Origin: Verrucomicrobiota bacterium
GTDB taxonomy: Bacteria > Verrucomicrobiota > Verrucomicrobiia > Limisphaerales > SXTU01
Direction of reading: 5' to 3'
DNA length: 64,000 nt
Assembly: GCA_016871445.1 (NCBI GenBank)
Contig: VHDH01000002.1
Location: 1 to 64,000 of the forward strand
A model generated the notes under the pieces. That model was not told the origin of the DNA. It ran no database searches and saw only the letters and a program-made list of their open reading frames with translations. Of this stretch, positions 41,201 through 50,100 are shown piece after piece; position 1 is the first letter of the stretch, and every line of letters starts with the position of its first letter. A program made the translations under genes and the position numbers.

Positions 41201-44200
41201 CGTCACGGGCAATACCGGAGGGCTGGTTGAACCGGGCCGACCCTCCCACGCCATCGGTGGTGCCCGCTGTACCAGTTAACCCGGCTAGCACAGAACCCAA
41301 ACCAGACAACGAGACTATGCGGTGGTTCCCGGTGTCCGCGACATAAACGTTGGTGCCGACCACGGTCACAGCTCGTGGCAAATTGAGGCCCAACAACGCG
41401 ACGGGCAGCGTGACACGGCCCACGGTTCCGTTCGTGTCAATGGTGCGGATCAGGCCATTGCCGGTGTCCGCGATGTAGAGAACTCCGTTGTTACCGAGGT
41501 GCAGGCCACGCGGGGCATTAAAGCGGCCTGCGGCAAAGGACGGGGTATCATTGCTGCCGGCGTTTGCTGGCGGGGCCACCGCAGTATCGCCCCAGACCTG
41601 CAAGAAGGTGCCATTACCACTGTAACGCTTGATGAGGTTATTGCCGGTGTCGGCTACATAGATGTCGCCGTTGGTGGCCACGGCCAAGGCCGCCGGCGAG
41701 TTAAGGGTGGCGAACGACGCGGGCACGGCGGGGGCCAGCGTCAGCGGTTCATAGGTGCCGTTTGTATCGGCCGCGTTGGGCGTGTTGAACGGATTGGGCA
41801 GCGTGAGGGCTTGGCGAAACTTGAGGATACGGTTGTTAGCCGTATCCGCGACATAGACCATATTCGAGGCGTCTAACACCACGCCCTGTGGCCCACTCAA
41901 GGTGTTCGGGGTGGGCGCGGCAGTTGCGGGCGGCGGCCGGATGGCGCCGGACACGAAGTTGTCCACAGCAAAGGTCACGCCGTTGCTGCGGAGAACGGTG
42001 AGGGTGTTGGTCCAGGTCGAACCGGCGGCTGCGTTCGCCGTTGGGTTCATCGCCACGCGCAGGAATCGAGAAGACCCGCGATAAACCAAATTGGTGGTAA
42101 AATTTACCGGAGCCGGAGCGAGGTCCATGAGAGTGCGACCTTCATATTGCACGAGGATGTGATCGGGATTCGTATCAGAGAAGTGGGCCAGATCGACGGA
42201 GCCCGACGTGGATCCAAGGTCGATATCATAGACCTGCCGCGTGTTGGTGCCAGACCAGGTAAGTGCGGTGGGTGGGAAATAGTTACGGGTCTGGCCCACG
42301 GCGAAGACGCCGTCCACGTTCAGCGCCACGCCGTTAAAAAAGGTCTGTTCGGCCAGCGGTGTGGTGGTGCCGTTGTTGGTGCCACGATAACCGCTCAGGG
42401 AGCCGGGCCAGAAGTTGGTCACGGTCCAATTAGTAACGGGGAAAAAGGACAGGTTAGTCGAAGTCGGGGTGGTCACCAGGTTTGAGGTGTACCGATTGGT
42501 CACAATCGGAGTCACATAAGCGGCCACGAAACCATCATTGGTACTGTTGCGGTTAACCTTGCCAGCCGTGACAAGCTGCTGGCCGAAGTGCGCTAGCCCG
42601 CCGGGCGACTCGTGCGGCGAAGTTACCATCGCGCCGTGGCCAAAGAGCAAGTTAGTCATGCTGGTGACCAGCGACGGCGGCGAGACGACGGCGGAATACG
42701 GCGCGGGCACGAACTTGATGGGCTGTAAGCGGCCGAGGTTGTGGAAACCGTTGGCGGCGCTGCCATTGGTGTCAATGTGGGTCACGAAGTTCGTGTTCTC
42801 CGTGAAGTTGGCGCGCAGGTCGGCGGTGGTGACGCCGTTGGTGCCGCCCCGGTTTTCGAAGAGTAATGCCTTGCGGCCGCTGGGCGCGACCAAGTGCAGC
42901 ACCAGGTCAGAAATACGCGGGTGACGGATGGCCACGCCCACATCGAGGCCCGCGATAACCCGGTTATCCGGAACGTTTAAAAAGAGGTTGGTGGTGTATT
43001 CGTCGAGGAGCGGAATGGCGACGTTGGTGTAATTGAACGAGACATCGGCCGTGGCGAGATTCACGCCTAGGGTGTAGCGCAACGTGAGGGTGAGCATGCT
43101 CGCCGAGTTGTTCACGATCCGGAAGTTCCAAGGACCCGGCGAGAGCGGGGGCGAAGAGATGGGCGAAATGCGCAGATGCGGAAAGAGGGTGGCATCGAGG
43201 TTATCTAGGTCGAAGGTGCCCAAGCCGTTAGAGCCCGAGGTAGGCACGCCCGCGCTGGGTGCACTGGCCAGAATATCCACCCCGTTGCTGGAGGCGGGAC
43301 CGGGCACACCGGCCAAGCCGCCCACGATGTCCACATCAAGGTTAGTTGCGTAGCTCGGCACATTGAAGAAATCCACGAAGGACTGGCCGGCCGCGAGATC
43401 GAAGGTGCGAAAGAAGACGTTGGGATTAGTGCTGCTGGATTGACCAATGAACGGGACGATAAAGAGATCCGCGGTGGTCACCCTGCCGGTCAGGAACGGC
43501 GCGTTGTCGTAAATCTCAAAAATCCACAAACCCACACCGTCCTGCCCCAAGAAGTCGGTCACATCGCCGGGGCCGTCGGCCGGGTTACGGAAAGAGTCAT
43601 AGACGAGGTTGTTGGTGACGTAGCCGCCGGGGGGGGTGGCCCCTAGGCCCACAGAGTGGTTATTCAGGGTGACAACCGTGCCATTGTGCGTGAGCGTGCC
43701 CACGAGATCGCCAAGGTTTTCATGTACGATGATGTTCGACATCGTGATGTTTTGCATGATGACGTTGGTGGGCAAGATGCCATAAAGCGTGACGCCGCCG
43801 GGGTTTTCGGGCGTGCCATCAGGGATATCCATGGGCACGGGGAACAAGACAACCTGAAAACCGCGGTTGGTGCCGTTGGTGTTGTTGAAGAAAGGGAACG
43901 GAGCCGACGCGCCGAAGAAGCCGTAAGTGCCGCCCTGCTGGTCCTCAGACTTAATGCCGACATAAAAGACCTCTCCAAGGGAAGAATTAGTAACGCTGAA
44001 CAGCTCATAGCCGCCGCGGTTGGTGGAGCGGAAGGTGTTGGCATGCGAAAGGACGGCGGGGTCGAGATTGGTCAACCCAGCAGCTCCAGAGCCTGGATAC
44101 CCCAGCGAACTGCGCGTGACGTAGAGGTCAATGTCCGCGTCGCCGTTACGGGCGCGGGCGAGGTTGGGCGGCAAGAAGGTGGAGAAGGCCACGAACGGCC

Positions 44201-46919
44201 CGCCAATGACGTTGGGCAACTGAACGACGTTGGTAATTATATTCGTAACGCCGGCAGTGATGTTGGTAGAGAGGTTGGTGACCGTGGGGCTGGGCGCGTT
44301 CTGGTTGGTAAACACGTAGAAGTTCCACTGGTTGGTCAGACCGTTGGTGTTTGCGTTCGCCGTGCCGTTGAGGGTGAACAACGGCGAGTTAGCCCCGACA
44401 CGCTCGTTGAGATAGGGAATGCCGTTGGTGACAACGTTGACGGGGCGGTTGGTGAAGCCGTAGCCACCGCCTGCCGCTGGGAAGGTGACGGTCACGCTAG
44501 TGGCCGGGTTGTCCGTGGAGATAACCAGCGAGTAATCCTGCGCGACCTGGTTGGTATTCCCAGAAACGGCGTTGACGTTGACCTTCCGGCCAATGACATA
44601 CACGCGGTAAACGTTGGCAGCCGTGTTCGTGAGGGAGATGAAGACGTTCTCCACGTTGTTAACCGAGTCGCGCTGGCTGATGCTGCTGGGCGTGGTGGGC
44701 TGGGAGACAACGCTACCGGGGGCAATATTGTTGCCCTCGAACTGTGAGCCGTTGACCACCAAGTTGGTGACGTAAAGGTCAAGGTCGTTGACCAGTTTGA
44801 CGGACGAGATCGGGTTGCCCGGCGGATCCGTCCACGCCAACGTGATCTTGAGGTTGTTCGTGCCGCCGGGGATGGGGGGGACGGAGACATCAAAGGCGTG
44901 GTACTCGCCAGAGGCGACGTGATTGGTGAGGAAGGCGTTCTCCTCGACCAGCACGATGGGCGCGGTGGCCGAGGCGGAGGCGGACAGCAGGGCGATCCCG
45001 GCGACGGACGGCAGCGTATTGCTGACCGATGGGATGCCCCAGCCTTGGTGTGTGACGGGGTTGTTAACCGCAAAGTCATAGGCGGGACCGAGGGACTGGG
45101 CGCGGTTGATGAGGAGCGCCTTATTCAACGAGGGGCGCAGTCCGTTGGTCCGACCAAAGTTCGAGCGGAAGAACTCCTCCACCAGCGCGAGTACGCCGGA
45201 GACCTTGCCAGCCGCAAGGCTGGTGCCGGACTCGTATCGCCACTGTGAATTGCCCAAGGCCGCGTCCGCCGGCTGCGGGTTGGTGAAGGTTGACGCGCGC
45301 AGGGTGGCGATGTACTGGCCGGGAGCAACTAGGTCGGGTTTGAAGCGGCCCGCCGTGCCTTCGATGCCAACGCCCACGTTACCGCGGCTGGAAAAATCGG
45401 AGACTTGGCCAAAGCTGTCGGAGCGGGCGTTGGCCTGCGGGTCGTTGGTTGAGTTGGGTACGAGGCGGAACAACTCGGAGGACCCGACGGTGATCACGTT
45501 CTTGGCGTTGCCGGGCGAGGCGATGCTGTCGGCCGCGCCGCCGAGGCCGCCGGAGTTGGCGTTGCCCGCGTTGCCGGCGGCGAAGACATGCGTTTGCGGT
45601 TGGATATTGGTGCGCCAGTCGAGCGCGTCGCGCACCTTCTCGTCGTAGAGCGCGGAATTGATGTCGTAAGTCGAGACCGGATAGCCCCAACTGTTGTTGA
45701 CGATGAAGATGTTGGTGGCGAGGTAACCGTTGGTGATGAGCCAAAGGTTGCCGTAGTTGGTGTAGTCGGTGGCGTAGATCGAGAGCGGGTAAAGCCGGGC
45801 GCCGGGGGCGATGCCGCGATAGGTCGCGCCCGCGATGGAGCCGTTGGTGGCGGTAGGTGCGGTGCTATCCGTGCCGACGATGGAACCGGCGACCGCCGTG
45901 CCATGGCCGTCCGCGTCGGCCGACGGGCTGAACGCATTCACAAAAGTGCGGCCGGAAAGCTGCGGGTGCGCCAAGTCGACCCCCGAGTCCACATGCGCGA
46001 TGAAGACGCCGGCGCCAGTCAAGCCGAGCCAGTTGCCGCCCGACGTGCCCGTGGACACATCCAAGCGCACGCGGGAGAGATCGTTCATCAACACGGGCGA
46101 GTGCCACGCCTCGATGTTCTGCACGGCGGGCATCTGCGCCAGCGCCACGAGGCTGCCGGCGGGCGGCGCGATGGTAACGACATGGCCGAAGGGGAACGGC
46201 TGCTCGGCCTTCACCTCTGCGCCGAGCGCGGCAAGGTCAGCCTTCGCGCGAGCCTGTGTGCCATTAAACAACACCAGGTTCAACCAGCGGCCGGCGGGCA
46301 TGGGCTCCTGTCGCACGGCCAGCGGAAGCAACTGCATGTCCAGCTTATAGAACGGCTCAAAGGGCAGCACGCTGTGCACGCGCGGGGCCACGCGAAGCTG
46401 CTGGGCGACGCTGGCACTGGCGCGGACGAGGTAGGTGTTGTTGGGGACGTAACTGACGATTTCTGCCCCCGCGCCCCGCAAGACTTCACGGAACTTGCCG
46501 TCAATGCTCCCACGCGCCTGCACCAGCCAGCTCCCCGGATCGCCCTGCGCGCGCAGGTGCGGTGGGATGTTCAGACGCACCGGTTCGCGGGTCTCAACCA
46601 GCGCGTTGCGAAGCAGCACGGCGGTGTCGCTGCGGAACAATTCGGCATCGGGCCGGACAGTATTGCGGACGCGGAAAGGTAAGTGTGGGTCATCGCCCAG
46701 CGACTTAACGTGCGCGGTGGACGGCGCGGCGGCGGGGACGGCCGGGGCGACAGCGGGGCGGCGACCCGTGAAGCGTTCCCACAGGCCTGGAGCTGCTGGT
46801 ATAGCGGCAGTGCCAGCGGCGGCCTGCTCGCGCGCGCGGCGGCGCTCCCCCTCGCGAAAGAGCAGTGCGGCTCCGATTAGGAGCAGCAATCCGGCCAAAA
46901 ACCAGTTACGGCTTTTCAT
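38235..46919 (-). CDS. Giant (2894 aa) secreted S8 subtilisin-like serine protease with NHL repeats, P-like and PPC-like domains
   Basis: Signal/anchor MKSRNWFLAGLLLLIGAALLF; catalytic-type motifs VFIAHVDSGVDLAHP (Asp), DADGHGTAVAGSIVGT (His), ESGTSLAAGKVSGVLAL (Ser); at least six NHL units such as LNSPAALAVATNGDIYVADTGNNLIKRY. Confidence 0.9.
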   Translation of the reverse strand: MKSRNWFLAGLLLLIGAALLFREGERRRAREQAAAGTAAIPAAPGLWERFTGRRPAVAPAVPAAAPSTAHVKSLGDDPHLPFRVRNTVRPDAELFRSDTAVLLRNALVETREPVRLNIPPHLRAQGDPGSWLVQARGSIDGKFREVLRGAGAEIVSYVPNNTYLVRASASVAQQLRVAPRVHSVLPFEPFYKLDMQLLPLAVRQEPMPAGRWLNLVLFNGTQARAKADLAALGAEVKAEQPFPFGHVVTIAPPAGSLVALAQMPAVQNIEAWHSPVLMNDLSRVRLDVSTGTSGGNWLGLTGAGVFIAHVDSGVDLAHPQLSGRTFVNAFSPSADADGHGTAVAGSIVGTDSTAPTATNGSIAGATYRGIAPGARLYPLSIYATDYTNYGNLWLITNGYLATNIFIVNNSWGYPVSTYDINSALYDEKVRDALDWRTNIQPQTHVFAAGNAGNANSGGLGGAADSIASPGNAKNVITVGSSELFRLVPNSTNDPQANARSDSFGQVSDFSSRGNVGVGIEGTAGRFKPDLVAPGQYIATLRASTFTNPQPADAALGNSQWRYESGTSLAAGKVSGVLALVEEFFRSNFGRTNGLRPSLNKALLINRAQSLGPAYDFAVNNPVTHQGWGIPSVSNTLPSVAGIALLSASASATAPIVLVEENAFLTNHVASGEYHAFDVSVPPIPGGTNNLKITLAWTDPPGNPISSVKLVNDLDLYVTNLVVNGSQFEGNNIAPGSVVSQPTTPSSISQRDSVNNVENVFISLTNTAANVYRVYVIGRKVNVNAVSGNTNQVAQDYSLVISTDNPATSVTVTFPAAGGGYGFTNRPVNVVTNGIPYLNERVGANSPLFTLNGTANANTNGLTNQWNFYVFTNQNAPSPTVTNLSTNITAGVTNIITNVVQLPNVIGGPFVAFSTFLPPNLARARNGDADIDLYVTRSSLGYPGSGAAGLTNLDPAVLSHANTFRSTNRGGYELFSVTNSSLGEVFYVGIKSEDQQGGTYGFFGASAPFPFFNNTNGTNRGFQVVLFPVPMDIPDGTPENPGGVTLYGILPTNVIMQNITMSNIIVHENLGDLVGTLTHNGTVVTLNNHSVGLGATPPGGYVTNNLVYDSFRNPADGPGDVTDFLGQDGVGLWIFEIYDNAPFLTGRVTTADLFIVPFIGQSSSTNPNVFFRTFDLAAGQSFVDFFNVPSYATNLDVDIVGGLAGVPGPASSNGVDILASAPSAGVPTSGSNGLGTFDLDNLDATLFPHLRISPISSPPLSPGPWNFRIVNNSASMLTLTLRYTLGVNLATADVSFNYTNVAIPLLDEYTTNLFLNVPDNRVIAGLDVGVAIRHPRISDLVLHLVAPSGRKALLFENRGGTNGVTTADLRANFTENTNFVTHIDTNGSAANGFHNLGRLQPIKFVPAPYSAVVSPPSLVTSMTNLLFGHGAMVTSPHESPGGLAHFGQQLVTAGKVNRNSTNDGFVAAYVTPIVTNRYTSNLVTTPTSTNLSFFPVTNWTVTNFWPGSLSGYRGTNNGTTTPLAEQTFFNGVALNVDGVFAVGQTRNYFPPTALTWSGTNTRQVYDIDLGSTSGSVDLAHFSDTNPDHILVQYEGRTLMDLAPAPVNFTTNLVYRGSSRFLRVAMNPTANAAAGSTWTNTLTVLRSNGVTFAVDNFVSGAIRPPPATAAPTPNTLSGPQGVVLDASNMVYVADTANNRILKFRQALTLPNPFNTPNAADTNGTYEPLTLAPAVPASFATLNSPAALAVATNGDIYVADTGNNLIKRYSGNGTFLQVWGDTAVAPPANAGSNDTPSFAAGRFNAPRGLHLGNNGVLYIADTGNGLIRTIDTNGTVGRVTLPVALLGLNLPRAVTVVGTNVYVADTGNHRIVSLSGLGSVLAGLTGTAGTTDGVGGSARFNQPSGIARDGYGNLYVSDAGSHRLRRVTVSGEVQTIAGSSSGNVNNEIGTTARLNTPRGLVADRFGTLFVADSGNNSIRVVAPYQTGMPTNAFVAYFPFNGPTNSPIMGAPPVFISRGITNSVFGTELAGNSPASRDTFTGIASYRHLGTNGVGTNWLYAVGSAQFSTNSVGGFAAYDRMFLTKFATNGQPVWTYGHLPAASIRAVTNGSGAITNLVIGSGGAGYTTAPVVRIHDPLNPTPANRNIAVTVGLTAGVVTSISAPAMPLAGPFVAPRVYVQAPTSLHMPGHALAVMHGSNVVAAGFTNISDVVSTTNNQPFLLCLETTNGTLRWATNSLTSGHYNAVAVNGTNILAAGATYFAGSVAASNCLIESWTLAGTPRLTTSYSFGTGRPSQLSGLIAIEELDRAYAVGTVGSGATSDAFLMEIDLQTLAVISVITNNITNGLNFGKAITTDGVDIYVAVEGPGDGNPSDRQAAIFRYRAKNFYQPEESLNVFVGDTTWGTSVFYTNTTNVLITNTAWRLQITDTRAGGTNVVGTNGMVLSWSLNFSYAASNTVALTLPPGSAFPPITLSTGPRYFRVPVPSAATAATNLVTANGPVRVSFHASGVPADGEPGTREMFSGASTGSFVVSTNANALARLRPGSEYYVAITPMNLGASVEVTVEVSFDRTELPPQITDLAVGVPVNGLALANATVNRYAFVVPPNASAALFEITAASGNVNLYLRRSNGPASLPGPGGFDYASANPFVGTEQIFLVTNGASTNALTPGTWLLGVHNAHNAPVNFTVRATVTNATPYTVVTSANGQTHAGVTSPGNAPNTLYKLNVPAEEKALLFEVTGLNGNGDLVVRRNAFPLATTYDFGNARSNNAPEWISLRTNASLPSLAGDWYFGVLNPGTTHVTYNIMARQSVNGVLVGSTPLQIVRPPGASMLTGGTGFGFGLNGVPGEKYQVQYRTNLAATDWTVLTNLTAPLDGVISFIHSGALTNKNLYYRFLVVP

Positions 46920-47173
46920 CGGGACTCTCGCGACGGTGGTAAGAACTTAGTCCCGGCGGGAACAAGCCAACAATACGGTGGATTGCTGAACCGGAAGCAC
47001 GTTGACTCCCCTGCCCTTGATCCTGCCCCCGACATTGGGCGGGGTAGATTAAGAGTGGGAGAAAAGAATACAGCGCTGGTGAGGGAGAACGGCCCTAACG
47101 ACCAAAGCCACGCTCCCCGCGGACGGCCGGGCGACGGCGCTCGCTGAATTATCTGACTCGCACTCATGGCTGA

Positions 47174-50100
47174 TTAAAATTCAGGCAGTTGTCTGAGACT
47201 CTCGATATAGATCCGCGGCGTGACCACAGGTGGCGCGCCGGCGGGTAGGCGCGGCAAGAGGCCTGGCTCCGGCAAACCCTCCACACGCACCAACGCCCGC
47301 ACCGCAGATTCACCAGTAATTTGGTAATTCGTGACCATTAGCGAGTAAGGGCCACCAGCCACATACACGCCGCGCTCGGCCGGGCGCAGCGACTGGCCAT
47401 AGGCGTAAATCACCATGCGGGGATGTTCTTCAAGGTACATTAGCCCAAGCGTCTGCTGCGGGATGCGCTCGATGGCAACGTCATTAATGGGGTAAGGCAT
47501 CGGTGTCCAATATTGATCATTAGGATCGCCGGTGGGATACTGATTATTGTTCGCTTGCCGCGACTGGTAATACCAGCCTTTCACGTAGGCGAGTTCTCCA
47601 TTCCCGTAGAGCCTAAACGCGTAAGTCTTAGGAACGCCCAAAAATGGCGACTGCACGCTCAACTCCGGCGTGCTGAGGATGCTGCCCACCTTAGTAAAGG
47701 AGCGCTGCGGGAACGACTCCCAGTCCGTCGGCACCGCCTCTGGCGGGCCGGCCGGGCCGCTGCGCAGCGCGTAAAAAGACGTACCCAACCGTTCGACCAA
47801 ATCACCCATGTTATAGATGCCTGCGGGGTTCCATGAAGCGAGTGTGGTCCAATTAGCAAAGTTACCGACACTGACCTGCGTGAACGGGTTCTGGTTTATT
47901 GGAATCGTACCGGCGACCGCCCGGTAGTAGCTCACGAAACCGTACGGACCGTTAAAGTAGGCCACCATGTCCCCAGCACTATAGTTTAGGGTTGGCTGCC
48001 ACATGGGGATGCGCTGCTTGGCTTGGATCAGGCCATTGGTGAGGCTACCGATGAGGTTGGAAAGCGGCGCGGAAGCCGGTTCGATGGTGATGGGGACTAG
48101 AGTAACGCCGCTATTGGACAGGACAAGCGTACCACCCAACGCTGCTGCCCAAGCGAGGCTGTTGGTCTGATTGACGGAGAGCAGGCCGCGCGTGGCATCT
48201 GCATTGATGGCCGTGGTGAAGACGTCCACCAGCCGCCAATCGTTGGTCGGCATGGTGCCTGTGCTGCGCGCCCAATAGAACCAGTTGGTCGAGTTCGGGA
48301 TGTCGGACTTGAGGTAGAAGGTTTGCCACGGTGTGCCGCGATGCACGCGCCCGATCCAGCCAAGGTTTGCGAACTTGCGCTGCGGAAAATCCCAGGCATC
48401 AGAATTCCAAGCCCCCGGGTCTTTCAGGCGCATATCGAAAGCCGTGGGTAGAAGATACGGGTTGGGAAGCCCCACTCGGCCGGCCAAGTTTGGCGGCCTT
48501 CCCCAAGGACTATAAAAGTTGTTCGTTCCACCGCTGGGCCGGTAAGTATTTCCCGGGCCAAAATCCAATCTGTAAATTGTTCCCGGCGGGGCCGGCGCAA
48601 AGTTTGGCCTGACTAACTCGACGGTGCTGGATTGGAAAGGATCAGAGATGTCGCGAGTGGTGTGGTGTACCAGCGGGTCGTTGACTTCCCACGACGTATT
48701 AAAAACCACAGTGCGGGTTGGGCTAAAGGGAGCCTGGACGCTAAGGACATTAGGGTTAAGGCTTTGGTTTGGCGGTATGCTTGGTACTCCAGAGAGGCCC
48801 ATCCAGCGCCTAAACCGGTCAACTTGCTGCAGCACATTTGGGCTCGGACTACCGCTTCGCCAACGCTGAATGTTGGGAAGGATCAAATTGGTGGCGACGG
48901 CAATCTGATTGCTGATGCCCCGTGTAATCCCGAACGGCGCGGGTCCCGTTCGATTCGCTGCCCAAAAATCTCCCATATCCAGGCGATCCAAGACCGCAGC
49001 GGCGGGGTTCGTAACCAAAGGACCCGGACCTGCAACCCGAAGCGCGGCGGCGAGGTTCATGCTGGCGGTAAGGTTGGTGAGGTTGACGAAGTCAACCACA
49101 CGGTTGTTGTCCACGAGCGCGAAGATAATTGAGTTAGTGATCGTGATGCTCAGCCGCAGGTCGGGGAATCCGTTGGAGCGGTTGAAGATGCTTGGGCCAC
49201 CGGAGGCAGAACCGGCCGGGATGAAGCCGCCGTTGGTGAAACCCGCGAGCGGCGGATAGTTGGTGGCATAGGCGTAACCTTGCGCCAAGTTGGTCAAGGA
49301 GAGCTGCGGGACGTTGGTAAAAAAGAAGCTCTTGAACGCCGCATACCCGCTCGCCGTGCCGGCCCAGTTGGAATAGGACTGGCTTAGGCTGTTGGTGGTG
49401 ACATTGGTGTAAATGGGGCCGAACTCGTTGTTCAGGACTAAGCGGGCGATATTGGTGGCCACCAACTGAAGCGGGCGCGGATAAGCTGAGGAATAGGAGT
49501 TCCACGCCTCGAAGCCATAGACGTTGGTCAGCCCAATGATCAGCGACTCGTTGGTCTGAACAATGGCGGTGGCGCTGAAGTTGGTGGCATTTGTCTTCAC
49601 GAACTCCAGCCGGCGCGTGACCGAAAAGCGAGTTTGCACGCCGAACTCGTTAAAATTTGGATACCCCTTTTTAACGCCGATGATGACCGGCGTGCCGGCG
49701 AAGTGGCACAGATCCGGCCCGCCGATCGTGCCGGCCGGGGTGCTATACATCAGCATCCGCGCGTTCGGATCGCTGAGGTCATACACCGGCAGGCTCAGCA
49801 GGTTCGTAGCGTCCGTGCCGTTGGTGGTGTAGCCAATGATGTTGACGAAGTCGTTGCTGGGCCAGAGGTTGGTGTTGGCGAAGCCGAAGAGCGGCCGCCA
49901 CACCGTCGGGTAGGCGGGGGAGTTCCCGTCCGATGTGGTTGCATCGTAAAGGTTGGCGGTCAACTGGAGCAGGCGGTGAACCTCCGGCAGGTAGTAACTG
50001 AACGGGAAGATCGGAATGTTGGTAAGGCTGAGGGTCGCGTTGAGGTTGGTGCTGATAAAATTGGTGCCAAGGTAGAAGTTGGTAGCCACGATGTTAGTGT

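Noticed and set aside
43656-44747. 363-aa + strand ORF
   Set aside because: Antisense to the giant S8 protein; a by-product of its Thr/Asn-rich codon pattern
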